Source of the DNA: Colocasia esculenta
Taxonomy: Eukaryota > Streptophyta > Magnoliopsida > Alismatales > Araceae
Length of the DNA: 64,000 bases
Reading direction: 5' to 3'
Assembly (NCBI GenBank): GCA_014218235.1
Contig: CM024760.1
Location: 9,404,049 to 9,468,048 of the forward strand
The notes beneath the pieces were generated by a model. The model was not told the origin of the DNA. It searched no databases and was given only the letters and a program-made list of their open reading frames with translations. The stretch's first letter is position 1. Every line of letters starts with the position of its first letter. The position numbers and the translations under genes are program-made. This document shows positions 1 to 11,872 of this stretch, piece by piece.

Positions 1-1512
1 CTTAATGCATCTGCCACCACATTTGCTCTGCCTGGATGATATGCTAAATTGAAGTCATAATCTTTTAAATATTCCATCTATCTGCGCTGCCTTAGATTCA
101 AATCTTTCTGAGAGAAAATATATTTCAAACTCTTATGATCAGTGAAAATTTCAAATCTTTCACCATACAAATAATGCCGCCAAATCTTCAATGCAAAGAT
201 AACCGCTGCCAGCTCTAAATCTTGAGTTGGATAATTCTCCTCATGCTTCTTCAATTGCCTGGAGGCATAAGCAATCACTTTACTATGCTGCATCAATACT
301 GCACCCAAACCTCTCTTGGATGCATCTGTATATAGAACAAATCCACCACTACCCGATGGAATCTCTAATACTGGTGCTGATGTCAATCTTTTCTTCAGCT
401 CTGCAAAACTGCGCCTGCACTCCGAAGACCACACAAAAGGAACACCTTTCCTTGTTAACCTCGTCATTGGTGCCGCTATCTTGGAAAAGTCTTGGATAAA
501 TCTTCTGTAATAACCTGCCAAACCCAGAAAACTCCTAATCTCAAACACTGTCCTCGGCTCTTCCCATTTCATTACTGCCTCAACTTTAGCTGGATCCACT
601 GCAATACCTTCACCTGATATCACATGACCCAAAAACTGAATCTCCTTCAACCAGAATTCACATTTATTAAACTTAGCAAATAACTGATGATCTCTCAATA
701 TTTGCAAAGTAATCCGCAAATGATCTGCATGCTCTTTTCTGATGCTGAGTAACTAATATATCATCAATAAAAACCACTATGAACTGATCCAAGTACTGAT
801 GAAATATTCTATTCATTAAATTCATAAATGCTGCAGGTGCATTTGTCAATCCAAAAGGCATCACAACAAATTCATAATGCCCATACCTGGTTCGAAAAGC
901 TGATTTCTCAATATCCTCTTCTCTGATCCGCAATTGATGATATCCTGATCTCAAATCTATCTTGGAAAACACTTTAGCTGATTGCAGTTGATCAAACAAA
1001 TCATCAATCCTAGGAAGTGGATACTTATTCTTAATTGTAACTTTATTCAGCTGCCTGTAGTCTATACACATTCTTAGACTACCATCTTTCTTTCTAACAA
1101 ATAACACTGGCGCTCCCCAAGGTGATTGACTAGGCCGATAAAACCTTTTTCCAACAATTCCTGCAATTGCTTCTTCAATTCCTTCTTCTGGAGCCATTCT
1201 ATATGGTGCCTTGGAAATAGGTAAACTGCCTGGTTGCAATTCCACTGTAAAATCCACTTCTCTACGCGGAGCTAAACCTGGCAACTCATCTGGAAACACA
1301 TCTGCATATTCTCTAACCACTGGCACTGAATCTACAGACTTATTAGATTCAACTAGACTAACAGAGGCAAGATACGCTACACATCCCGCATTAATTAACT
1401 TTCTAGCTCTAAGTGCAGAAATAATGATTTGGGAGTGTAAAAGGCATACCTTGAAACTCAAACACTTCGCCACCAGGTCTGCAAAATCTGACTCTCTTCT
1501 TTCTACAATCAA
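1..1512 (-). pseudogene. Element A pol: reverse transcriptase and RNase H (broken)
   Basis: On the minus strand this is the reverse transcriptase and RNase H part of a gypsy polyprotein, which copies element RNA into DNA. The RT region (about 1400 to 740) includes the polymerase active-site motif FIDDIL near 760-775 and the conserved stretch reading MPFGLTNAPAAFMNLMN. A one-base loss near 735-745 shifts the frame inside the segment after FIDDILV. The frame resumes at 719 with FLGHVISGEGIAVDP and the RNase H motif YTDASKRGLGAVLMQ. A nonsense codon at 78-80 replaces the tryptophan expected after LRQRR. The frame then stays open to the window edge, with HPGR and VADAL motifs. I read the domains directly; assignment to the Del/Tekay group is inference. 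Confidence 0.88.
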
Positions 1513-2051
1513 CCAATGCCCTGTAGGCCTCTAACCAATCCATTCCCAAATCACAATATTCTTTCAATGTTAAAGCATATAATGTTGCAGGCATTTGATT
1601 TCCATGAATCACTATTGGAACATCTTCTAAAAGCAAGAAGTCAACAAATACCCTCCTGAGGGAATTTCCACTACCAACTCACAAAATTTCTCTTCTAAAG
1701 GATGTACCATGCTATCCAGAAAATCTTCGGAAATAAATGAATGAGAAGCACCCGGATCAATTAATACTTTTGCAGTGAAATCAAGAAAGGTAGAATACCT
1801 TCAACAAGATTAGATGCTTCCGCTTGAGCTCTAGTAATAGCCATTACTCGACCCCGTCTCCTTTTTGATATGGTGATGTACCATGCTATCCAGAAAATCT
1901 TCGAAATAAATGAATGAGAAGCACCCGGATCAATTAATACTTTTGGCAGTGCAATCAAAGAAAGGTAGAATACCTTCAACAAGATTAGATGCTTCCTGCT
2001 TGAGCTCTAGTAATAGCCATTACTCGACCCCGTCCTCCTTTTTGATATGGT
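1513..2051 (-). pseudogene. Element A protease region with tandem duplication (broken)
   Basis: This stretch encodes remnants of the aspartic protease and the linker to reverse transcriptase. The linker motif LGMDWL is visible near 1540. An active-site-like stretch IDPGASHSFIS, a variant of the D-S/T-G-A motif, lies near 1920-1950. The same stretch occurs again near 1735-1765, because about 174 bp (1701-1874) is repeated at 1875-2051 with a few single-base indels. Frames change repeatedly, so no protease can be made. Confidence 0.75.
1701..2051. repeat. 174-bp direct tandem duplication inside element A protease
   Basis: Unit 1 (1701-1874) and unit 2 (1875-2051) both begin GATGTACCATGCTATCC and both end near TTTTTGATATGGTGA. 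They differ by a handful of one-base indels and substitutions. The duplication spans the protease active-site region and must postdate the element's loss of function, or have caused it. Confidence 0.9.
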
Positions 2052-3252
2052 GAACCTCTACCCTGCTCTGCTGACCGCTGGAAAGGCTACTGCTGCTGCG
2101 TTGAATACCTCTACCATAAGTCTGCTCTCGGGATATGGCAATTCCTTGCTAAATGTCCTGGCTGTCCACATTATAACATCGAAAAGATGGAGTACCGATG
2201 GCTGCCCTGCCGAACTCTGCTGGGACTCTTCCGAACAGGTGGCCTATAACCACGACCCTGCTGAAACCTCCCTGCGGAAAACCCTGCTGCCTGCCTCTAC
2301 CTCGACCTCCTTGAAAGAATTTCTTAATCTGCTTACCCCATTTTCGTATTCCGGATGATGAAGAAGCTCCGGAAGGTGCTTTTCCCTTACTACTTCCTCC
2401 TGACGGTTGCGGATATCGAAAGCTACTTGAACTTAATCCACCTGCCTGAGACTGCCCTTGCCTGGCCCGAACAGTCCTCTCATGTACTGCTGCTCGCTGA
2501 GCTGCCTCTTCCACCGTTCTACACATCAATGGAATCGCTGCATCTTGCAATTCCGGCCTCAGACCTCGAATAAAGTATTCCACCATCATTGTGTTATCTG
2601 TCACAACCTATGGGGCATACCTACTCAAAGCTATAAATCTCATCTGATATTCAAGCACTGAAAGATTCCTTGCTGGAATTTCTGAATTGCTCTCTCTTCC
2701 ATTTGCTGGATTTGCATTGGGAAGAAGGAATCATTAAAGACTGACAAGAATTCCGACCATAGGATAGTGTCCTCCACCCTGCCTGTAGACATCTGCATCT
2801 TCAACCGCCACCATTCCTGCGCAAACCCTCGTAACTGATATGCCGCAAGTAATACTCTGTCTTCCTGGGACACCTCATTATTGCAAAAACCCTCTCAATC
2901 TCATGTATCCAATGTTCCGCTATATCCGGGTTGGGGCCTCCTGAGTATGTAGGGGGTTTCAATCTCAAAACTGCTCCACAAGCACTGTAGTCCCTCTCTA
3001 TCTATTAACTGGTCTTACTGAACTACCGGTTGTACAGTACTATAGGAGGTACCTCTACTCCGGGTGGAAATGGAACTGGAGCTACTGGTACTTCCTCCTC
3101 TGGTAATGGGTACTACTGCCGCTGGTGAACAGGTGGTTGCTGATCCAATCTCACTCGAATTTCTTCAACTCTCCCAAATTCTCTCCATCATCCTCTGAGT
3201 AGATCCCCTCCTGATCCTTCTCCATCACCTCCCACACTCTCCTTTCGGCCAT
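2052..3252 (-). pseudogene. Element A gag (capsid/nucleocapsid), broken
   Basis: The probable start codon is at 3252-3250 on the minus strand (MAERRVWEV), 133 bp inside the primer-binding site. The open segments read as a retrotransposon gag: a capsid-like part near 2640-2873 with the motif LRGFAQEWW, then a Gln/Arg/Gly-rich and Ser/Lys-rich linker (2300-2600). A zinc knuckle follows near 2125-2180, of which RCYN is readable before a one-base loss shifts the frame away from the expected GQPGH. Gag packages the element RNA into cytoplasmic particles. Several frame breaks make this copy inactive. Confidence 0.75.
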
Positions 3253-3384
3253 TATTAACCTACACAAACATTATTCCAACAACAATAATACACAAGAATC
3301 ATACAAAATCAGGGTCACTACAGCATGGGTTACAGTAAAGACATGGCTATGTATTTCCAATTCCTTTATATTCTTACGGACTCT

Positions 3385-3396
3385 GCTCTGATACCA
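3385..3396 (-). other. Primer-binding site of element A (initiator-Met tRNA type)
   Basis: On the minus strand the sequence reads TGGTATCAGAGC, the standard plant initiator-methionine tRNA primer site. It follows the LTR end (..CCGTCACA) after two bases. Its position fixes the inner LTR boundary at 3399. Confidence 0.92.
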
Positions 3397-3398
3397 AC

Positions 3399-5475
3399 TG
3401 TGACGGTTCTCGCCATCAGACCCGCTAACCTGATAGCAAGCCTGACTCGAGTCGCCTCCCGCGAACGGGCCGAAGCCTCACAAGGGATATCAAACCACGT
3501 GTCCGTAGAATATAGAGGAAACAACTCAACATTCATAATCTGCCAATCCCACAAATATTAACATGAAATATACATAGCCATAGCACACTGTAGCCAAACT
3601 ACAACAGAACCTGGGGCATACCCGAGGTGCACAACAGTAAAGTAGAATTACACTACTGGTGGTGCAGACCCCCCACTGGACGACGGGCGCGAAATCTCCG
3701 GATCTCCTCCACCTGTAGGAGGTAGGGGTGAGCCTCACGGTCACTAGCTCAGTAGAGAAACTCCCTAGAACCGAGCAAACTAACACAAGTAGCAAAGCAG
3801 GAAGTGCTACACTAACATTTATAATAATAACAAGCAGTTATAAACTGCAAGTACAACTTAACATTTGCTGCTTAACAGGAATCAACGTAATTAATAAACG
3901 GCAACACCAAACAAGTGTACGAGCTATTGTAGAGAAACGCCACACTCGAGCCACGTTGACTGGTTCGCGACACCAGTTACTCACTCGGACAAATCACACA
4001 GGACCACCTCTCAGTCTCGCAGCCACGGACGAAAGGTCCAGCTGCCGCTCCACTAAACAGGTACAGAACTGTGGAGTTCAACTAACCACCACACCTGTAG
4101 GTCACACACCACGCATGCCCATCCTAACACCCTTAGGGACTCTGGCCCGAGCTCCCTAAAGTGAGGCACTGGAAAAACAGGACTAGCTGGGTTCAGTACG
4201 TCACTTTGTGTCCGTCTCCCCAACTACGAGCTTGCTACAAGCGACAACACAACCAACTCTCTAGTCGCTGTCCCACTGCCATCTTTCCCTCAGCCGGACG
4301 TACTACTCAACACAAGAGTGAGGTGTCCCAGGAAGACGAAAGACCTCATTGGTACTCGTACCGGGCAAGCCCCGAGCACTCACGTGCCTGGCTCACACAA
4401 AATCTGGGGCTCCCACTGAAGTGGTATCCACGGAAGCGTCAACTACACACCACGTATACGGAAACCACGTGCACAACGTACAAGTCACGTAAACCTTCAC
4501 GTAAACCACGTGAACAACAATAAACCGCACACCACCGCTCCCCGAGCGTAGAGAGTGCCAATGCCCTCTTTCTATCACCATATAACATAAACTGAGCTTA
4601 ACAGATAATCCTACACAAACATTTATACTCGAAAGACAACATTCGGCTGTTGTCGCGGCGGCACGATAGACCGCCTTCAGAACGCGACGGCTCGCGGTGT
4701 CGCGACCTCATCGCGGCTCTCCGAGCAACCGCGATAGCAGTGCGAACCCTGTTCCGAATCCCTCATCCGATCACCCCAAACTCATTAAAACCTATAGTTT
4801 CAGTCCATTTTCATGCTTTAATGTGATCCTAAACATGCCATCTATTGTTTAGAAAGCATTAAATGCATTATCCACGCCACACAACAATTCACGATCAAAC
4901 ATAGGAATCTCCCTACCTTCGTGAAGACACGAAGAACGAAGCCCGTACGAGGTTCCCTCCGCTCCACGCAACGTCCTCGCGGTGGAAACTCGTCGAATCG
5001 AGCTCTAGCAAGCCAAATCCCCAAAATCCCACAGCAAAACCCTCTGCCCGAACAGAGCTTTCATCTGCTCTGTTCTGCTAGGGTTACTTAAAAACATAAC
5101 GCAGGTAAGAACGCGACACTCTACACGACCGCGATCTAATCGCGATGCTCAAGACTGTCGCCTTAATCCGCTGACGACACTCGATCACTTAAAATGACGG
5201 TTTCCTAAACGCGGCGCTACTGACTGTCACGATCATATCGCGACACTCCTCACTGTCGCGATCCCATCGTGACCCTCTAAACGACCGCGTTAGCAACCGA
5301 GAAACAGAGAATGTTTGGGCAAACTTCAAAACTGGGGGAAATCATCTGCCACACACATGTCATCGGCCATACACTGGCCTCCACGTCCACACAAAAACGA
5401 TCCGAACGGTCGGAACGTTACAAAAGATGTGACCGGATGTCAGGAAATGACGACCGACCTTGAGGAGTTCTAACA
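3399..5475 (-). repeat. 5' LTR of element A (2,077 bp)
   Basis: On the minus strand the LTR starts TGTTAGAACTCC (at 5475) and ends CCGTCACA (at 3399), giving the usual TG...CA ends. The inner end is fixed by the primer-binding site. It has no coding content that I can support. Two CG-rich clusters of CGCG-type boxes lie near 4650-4740 and 5105-5290. The partner LTR is off-window, so the age cannot be estimated. Confidence 0.85.
4645..5290. promoter_or_regulatory. CGCG-box (TCGCGA/CGCGAC) cluster in the element A LTR
   Basis: About a dozen or more copies of TCGCGA, CGCGAC, CCGCGA or GCGGC occur in two groups within 650 bp. CGCG boxes are known binding sites for calmodulin-regulated CAMTA transcription factors. 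Whether these sites are bound here is inference. A similar cluster occurs in the LTR of element B. Confidence 0.45.
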
Positions 5476-6159
5476 ATGATTGTAGGGTAAGAGGAGACAC
5501 CGATTTACAAATCTCCTCGGAGGAGAAGAAGGTAGCCAACTCTCCACATATATTATTTAATCTTCTTTAGGATTTGATACAAAATGTCAAATATACTCTT
5601 ATTCATCTCTTATAAATTATTTTACTTTCTTCATCTTTTATCTCTTTAAATCTTCTTTGCTTTCTTTCTATTTTGACACAAGGTTAATTATTTATGAAGA
5701 TAATCTTAGAGATATATAATAAAATAATATTTAAAATTTAATGATATTTTTATTTTTATTTTCAAAAAAAAAAATCACTCTACTCTATCTCAAGAGGTGG
5801 AGTAAGACTATTTGGGTTACCAAAAGTGTTTTTGGGTAACCTCACCCTTTCCAAAGTATGGAGAGGAGTTTACCTAAGTAAGAGGTATTTACCTAGTAAT
5901 ATTCACCCTATCAAATCAACCCGATGCAACGAATCAAAAATCCTTCTTTGTATAAGCATATTTTTGTCTAGCAATTTTGTTTATTTATCACTAAGGACAA
6001 AATAATCTGCTCGTCTCAAATAGATGGCAATATCAATACTATTTTTAATATTAAATTAAAATGATATAAAATAAGAACGATACTTATGCAAATAAACGAG
6101 AGGAGAGTACCTTTTGCAAGAAAAAAAAGAAACACTTGTCCTAAAACTCGGATCGTCTT
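5476..6159. other. AT-rich intergenic DNA, no gene seen
   Basis: The stretch has long A/T runs and no convincing reading frame. A short inverted pair (GGGTTACC ... GGGTAACC) at about 5813-5842 could belong to an unrecognised MITE, but I found no terminal repeats or target duplication. Confidence 0.5.
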
Positions 6160-6550
6160 CTTCTATGTAGTTCGGATATTAATCGGGAGGAGTGGGGGGG
6201 GGTGGTTAATGGATCGAATAGGTCCGTGTCCGACAAGGAAAGGCCCCAAGTCTATTAATGTGACAAGACCGGGCCAGACCAGCCGATGCTTGGCTGGTGC
6301 GGAAGCTGGGCCCGCCCCACGTGCGCCGCGGTGACAACAGCTCCACAATCCCCACGTGCAGCGAGGCGCATGAGGAGAACAGCGAGGAGAACAGCTGGAG
6401 TGTGGCGCCGGGTGGGGGACCGCGGCGTGGTGGTGGGCGGCCATTGGCTGGCAGAAGCACGTGGGAGTCCCGCCCGCGTGGCCGTTGTGTACGTGAAGAA
6501 GCGGAAACCGCCGCAGTCCGTAGTCGAAGTCTGCAAGCGTAATAATTAAA
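6160..6550. promoter_or_regulatory. GC-rich island with three G-boxes and an inverted CCAAT box
   Basis: This island stands out sharply from its AT-rich surroundings. CACGTG (the G-box core for bZIP/bHLH factors) occurs at 6318-6323, 6353-6358 and 6458-6463, and ATTGG lies near 6443. It looks like a promoter core, but no gene with recognisable exons follows on either side. Overlapping open frames in this island have only GC-bias composition and were not called as genes. Confidence 0.4.
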
Positions 6551-8149
6551 TAATGAGGGCTGGTGGTGCTTCCCATGCTTGGCCTTGGGCGCAAGTGTGG
6601 ATTAAATTGACACATTTGAGAACCCCAAGTACCAAAGTTCGACATTGCTAATAAAAGTTTTGTAAAAAAAAGGACATTGCTAATAAAAGAATCCATGAGC
6701 TAGTTTGAACTCTGAAGGGTGCGTTTAGATATGCAAATTTTTTTTTTGGGGTGGTTCACCGGGTGGGGGAAATTGATGGGTAAAATGTGTTAAGAATGTG
6801 CAAAGTTTTAACCTTTAGGTGTTGCACCTCTTTAAAATAAGGATCTGCGTTGGTCGATTAGAGGTTAACATTGACTCACATTTAATTTTTGGAAAATATA
6901 ATTCAAAATTGAGAGGATTATCAATTAATTTTATTTTTTTAAAAATTTATTTTTAAATCTCTGACTTACATATTTATAATCACAGAAATAAATATATAGC
7001 TACGTAATTTTTTAAAACAACGAAAGACTTAAAAATAAATCTCTACACGAAAAACGGAAACCGAATACTATTATTCTATATTACCTGTCATAATTAAAAA
7101 AAAGTTAACTTTGTCTTTGTTAATTAACCGCATGGGTTCGGACACGACCAGTATTCTATTGGGGGCTCATGACCGGAATATGTTGGAGGTTGTTACCGGA
7201 TTGAGGTGAGTATATATTGTTGAAACAATGGGGTTCTTTTAGTTTTTAAGTTAGTGGGCATCCGTATATATTTTTAATCTGTTATAAGTTAGAAATTTGC
7301 AATTATTTAATTTGTAAGGACTGTGACGACTTAATTAATATGCGTCCTTGGAAGTTTATTTCTCAGAGCCGTGGGGGGGATGGTCCGTTTCAATGTTCTT
7401 GCAGATGCTCAAACCATATAGCAGAGCTGTTTCATATTTATTAAGTTTCATGCATGTACGGGCGGGTGCACGTGCGTGCATGCATCTTATTTCTTCTGAC
7501 ATTTTCGTGTTCGTCCGATGTTTAACTAGGATGCGGTTGTTTCTTGACACGAAGGAGAAGGGCTAGCTGAACTACTAAACTCTCTAGAGGGTGACGAGAA
7601 TTTTGAAATATTGGTGAAGAGATGACATGTGCGTCGACTTATAAATTTCTCGTGGAATATATGTGCACACTTATCTCTACCCATATTACATTTTAAATTG
7701 ATTGGTTTGATGTAATGAAAGGTGTTGTGATTTAATTCTATATTGAAGATATGTAGAAGTTAATTTCACCTTATGTATGTAGAGAATAGTATAGTTTCAT
7801 ATAAAAACTTGGAAGTGTTTCACCTCTATATATATATATATATATAGAGGATTCTCTCAACTAATTAATACTTAAGTTTTGAGTTAGAGTTGAATATTTA
7901 ACATAATATTAGAGTATATTTACTCATTAAATTCCCTCTGTATGTAGACACTTGTTCTTATCTGTATTATATCTCAAGTTTGATTCATTTGACGTGGATA
8001 AAATGGTGTAGTTTAATTGCATGTGAAAATTTTATATGTATATATATATTTATAGAGTTTAATGGTTAAGTTTTGAATTCTTGATCCCAAAAATCCTAAT
8101 AAAGAAATTCAAATTCTATTATTAAAATAGAACCTTATAACAAGTAAAA
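6551..8149. other. AT-rich intergenic DNA with TA microsatellite and a diverged internal duplication
   Basis: No gene was seen. A (TA)n microsatellite lies at about 7828-7847. Two diverged related stretches (about 7660-7790 and 7945-8045) share the order of motifs CACTT-TCT-ATT, TTGAT-GTTTGA, GTG-TTTAATT. They suggest an old tandem copy or two related unidentified repeats. Confidence 0.4.
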
Positions 8150-8530
8150 TCTCCGCCGTCGCCCACGAAGTCCGGCCTTCTTTGTGGGGACCACTAGGCA
8201 GCGGCAGGGCCGGTCGCGTGCGCGGCCGGTTCACCCCCTCGCGCTTCGCACCACGCTGCTTTCAAAGATTCGTGGGGCCCGCTCCACCCCGGTCGTCACG
8301 TGGGCGACCTTTGTCTGCTCCCGCGGCTGCGGCCTGCGGGGATTCCGCGTTGCGTACGCCGTGACGACTACAAATTTGTTTCTTTACGCCGCACCCAGGC
8401 CCCAGAGGCCAGACCACACCTCCTCTGCACCGTGGTCCATCCTCCAGCCAATAGAAAAACGACACGTTTAAAATTACCTCATGTCTGCTGCGCCGCGGCG
8501 TAGAATCTTTATAGGATAGGAGATTAACAG
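8150..8530. promoter_or_regulatory. Second GC-rich island with G-box, GGGCCC and CCAAT box
   Basis: A GC-rich block holds GTGGGGCCC near 8272, the G-box CACGTG at 8297-8302 and CCAAT at 8448-8452. The combination resembles a plant promoter. I could not find a coding exon within reach, so the gene it may serve, if any, is unknown. Confidence 0.35.
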
Positions 8531-11500
8531 GACGTTCCCCTCCAGAACTATGAGTATTAAACCCCATGCTCCCGCGGCAAGGGCATCACATGTGTTCGTT
8601 CCCTTCCATATGCGTCCTCACTGGGTTTTTTTCTAGTGTTCGCACGTGGTTAGAGATTCCTAATCATGTCTTTTGATAGCATAAACCCCATTAGTTTAAT
8701 TAATCACCCTGCATGCTACGCCCCCCGCTCCCCCCAACTCCACTGCTATCGTGACTAATTAACTAGAGATTAGTGAAACGAAAGCACCCCCCACCCCACA
8801 GGCAAGACCGGTCCAGTCCTGTTCCCCGACGCTAACTTTTTGTTATTATTTCCGTTTCTCGCCGGCCGATGGGAGCAGTAAGAAGGGGCTTTGCTTGTGA
8901 GGCTTAATCTAATGCTCGATGTGGGGGACAAAGGCTGGTTAAAGATGCTGCGACAATTGAGAGATTGGTGTTGTGGGTATTGGGTTTCTTTTTAAAGATT
9001 TGAAAGGACGGTCTGGTCTTAAGTTTGAACACACCCATGCATGCATGGGTGGTGGTGGCTAGCTAGCTATATATCTCCTGGTGGGGATTTTAATATCTTA
9101 ATGCAGCTTCGCCGGCCGCAACGATGAATTCCGTCGGATTGTTTAATCTTGCGCTGTGCTGATCACGATGAATGGCCGGGGGTGGCCATGTGGTTCAAAT
9201 CTCGTTTCAGCAATCGCTGAGTCTGGGATTAAAAGATTGGGATGGACGTGCATGCGTGGGGCATAAGTATTGTTTTTGGATGAGGGCGCTCCTGTACTGT
9301 GTGCAGGGTTTTTAATGGCAAGAGACACTGAGATGCCCACCTGCTGGCGTACCTGTGCGGTAATAAGGTTATGGGGAGAAGAGAGAGAGGGATTAGTTTA
9401 GACCTCGGATGCGTCGGTTGTTTTATCAACAAGGAAATGGCATGATAAGATATCAGAATAGCCCACAGGGGAGAGTAAATAATTCTCTCGATACGTAGAG
9501 ATTGGTGAACAGTAGTATGAAGAGGTGATTCGTTCTTCACGAGGGTTTGGGGTTTGAGTTGGAGCATAGCTCATGTTGGGGGTGTACGTAGTGGGATCTC
9601 AGCATGCACACAGGATCCGCAATTGGAAGTGAGAGTTCGATGACATCGAAACTGAGGTTATAGATTCGTTTTAAGATTACTAATGGATATTCGAATATGA
9701 TATTTCGATCTTTTCTTTAATTTTTATAAGATTTAAAATTTTAATAAAATATGTCTGATAATTTATAAGATTTCGAATCAAATTTTCGAATTTTATAAGA
9801 GTGTAGAAATAAAAATAAACGATTCATTTATTGGCGAAATAATTACATCTATTTGACGTCAACCATAAACATGATAGTATTATTATGACTTATATATTTT
9901 ATTTTGTAGGACACATTGTAATGGAAGATGGATATAGAATGTGATCGGTGAATAAAGATGTGTTTGAAATTTAGTGTTGTATTAATTATTATATATTATG
10001 AGTTGTAGTTGTGACTATATAATTTGTGAATTGATAAATTTATAATTTAAATTGTGTGATTTTGGTTACATCTTCTCATTTCTATGCATTGTGTATCTAT
10101 GAATTTGTAATGGTTATCCAAATATTACGTATTTAATAGATTGATATAAGATTTTATGATTTGAGATTATAAATCTAGACATCTATATATAATTTATGTA
10201 TATAAGTTGTTTATATTTATCAAAAATATTATTATAATGTAGATTAATATATTTACATTTAAAATTATATGATCTGAATATGTACCCCAAGACCCATATA
10301 TGGATCTTCCTACATCTAATACATGATTTTATAGGTTCTGATCGTAAGAGATCATAACAACAGGGTAATTATTTTTTTTTATTTTTTTTTCAACCTTTTT
10401 CTCTTCTTTATTGAACATCTTTTTTCCTTTTTCTCTTGGTGGGTCCTTCTTCACTCCATCCAAAATAGATGAGAAAATATAATAATCATGAACCTCAAGT
10501 CCTGATAAACACCACTTGGGCAGTACTGGTGTACAAAGAACATGCCAAAACCCATAAAACTTATGATAACATGCTTGTTTTATATTTGAACAGATTTCCC
10601 AATCTTCCTCGCTGTTACCCGCGGGGGTTTGCAGGCCCAACAATGGCACAAGACACAGCTGACCTAAAAGCCTAGTTTGGAAGGTCAAGGCTTTTCTATG
10701 GACGTAGAGCATTTTAAACCACGGTGCTCTCCGAGCTTATTCAAGATTTTACTTCGTCAACACAAGTCTAATTCACATGAGCTAATTGATCGATGTGGTG
10801 TCTTGTATCTGCCAACCTCTTTTCATGCAAATTTTTTACCATTCAATATACACAAACAACCCACCCCCAAAAGAAAAATTGTGTGATATTTTATGTCCAC
10901 AGTGTGGACTAGCTAGCTCCATATAAATTAACCTTGCTTCCCATTTCCTTAGTTTCCTAAAGACTTGGACAATTGAGGAGGGCAGGAAAGATTCTTTACT
11001 CTCCTGAACTAGAGAGGTACGTCTTTGTATGCTATATGTAGAAAACCATGGTCAGTCAGGACTACAGTTTGAATAAATCCGGATAATATATAAAATCGAT
11101 TTTTTGAGTGGAATCTGTTGTTCCATCCTGTTAATTCTATACCTCGATTAAAAAAAATTACCCCACTAAAAAAAGTTGGATTCTTGGCTTACACCCTGCC
11201 CATCTTTTCCTAACACTGGGATCAAATAAGTCTTATGGTGTTGACATGACGATTGACACTTGGTGTGTCCATTATGTACTTTTCAGTGTCGACTTGATCA
11301 TGCTTTAAGATGATCATCCTATGATTTTGTAGCATCCAAATGCATGATATTCAATTTTTCCCCTCCACAATCCAAGTCATTTTTGGATGCTCTCTCCTTC
11401 CATGCAACCATTCAGATCGGTGGGTGAGTTTTTTTTTTTCCCCTTTCGATATGAGAGGGTAAAAGGAATATAAAAAGAAAAGGACTATAAGATTGAATAG

Positions 11501-11706
11501 TTACCCCACCAGCTATTCACACTGGTCACCATTCCGATTAAGCTATAAAGCCTTAGGAATTATGCTGTTGTTGGATTAACGTGAGGCAATATTATAGATG
11601 AATTGGCCGCTCAATAGTTCACTATGTACTCGTTTTAACTGGTATCTTGGATTTGTCTCATGACCTTTCCTTGATGCCTCTACCATATCAGACTTTTCTG
11701 GCAAGC
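8531..11706. other. Intergenic DNA, no gene seen
   Basis: About 3.2 kb without a supported gene. A perfect 18-bp palindrome built on CATGCATGCATG lies at 9033-9050. 9660-10330 is strongly AT-rich. Open frames such as the one at 10329-10712 (minus) have no recognisable domain and a lysine-rich tail derived from an A/T run, so they were not called. Confidence 0.45.
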
Positions 11707-11722
11707 ATGTGGAAGCTAATGG

Positions 11723-11856
11723 TTCCTACAAGTTAGCGCAGTGGGACATCTCGTAGGGTGCGTGGGAGGCGGCCCGAGTTCGAACTCTAGCACTTTGGGT
11801 TTCTACGTTGGTGTCTAGTGGTCTTCGAGCCACTACGTTGCCCGACCTAAAAAGAA
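11723..11856 (+). mobile_element. tRNA-derived SINE 1
   Basis: A tRNA-like polymerase III promoter is visible: A box TAGCGCAGTGG (11734-11744) and B box GAGTTCGAACTC (11776-11787). The body is about 134 bp and ends in an A-rich stretch. It is flanked by an imperfect 16-bp direct repeat (11707-11722 and 11857-11872, 14 of 16 identical), the expected target-site duplication. It does not fold as a complete tRNA gene. Class is well supported; family name is not assigned. Confidence 0.8.
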
Positions 11857-11872
11857 ATGTCGAAGCTAGTGG

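Larger units (their letters stand above)
1..5475 (-). mobile_element. Ty3/gypsy chromovirus-type LTR retrotransposon A (partial, decayed)
   Basis: The element lies on the minus strand. From right to left it shows a 5' LTR (3399-5475), a primer-binding site (3385-3396), gag, protease, reverse transcriptase and RNase H; integrase and the 3' LTR lie beyond the left edge. The pol sequence resembles the Del/Tekay group of chromoviruses, although the chromodomain itself is outside the window. Several frameshifts, at least one nonsense codon and a tandem duplication in the protease region show that this copy is not functional. The far-side target duplication cannot be checked; the 5 bases next to the LTR are ATGAT (5476-5480). 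Confidence 0.9.

Noticed and set aside
6163..6696. Overlapping open frames of up to 177 codons in the GC island
   Set aside because: Several frames are open at once on both strands, as expected from GC bias, and none has a recognisable domain or splice context.
10329..10712. Minus-strand 127-codon frame
   Set aside because: The C-terminus comes from an A/T-rich run and no domain, promoter or splice partner was found.
11734..11788. Possible tRNA gene
   Set aside because: A and B boxes are present, but a cloverleaf is not, and flanking target duplications with an A-rich tail mark a SINE.
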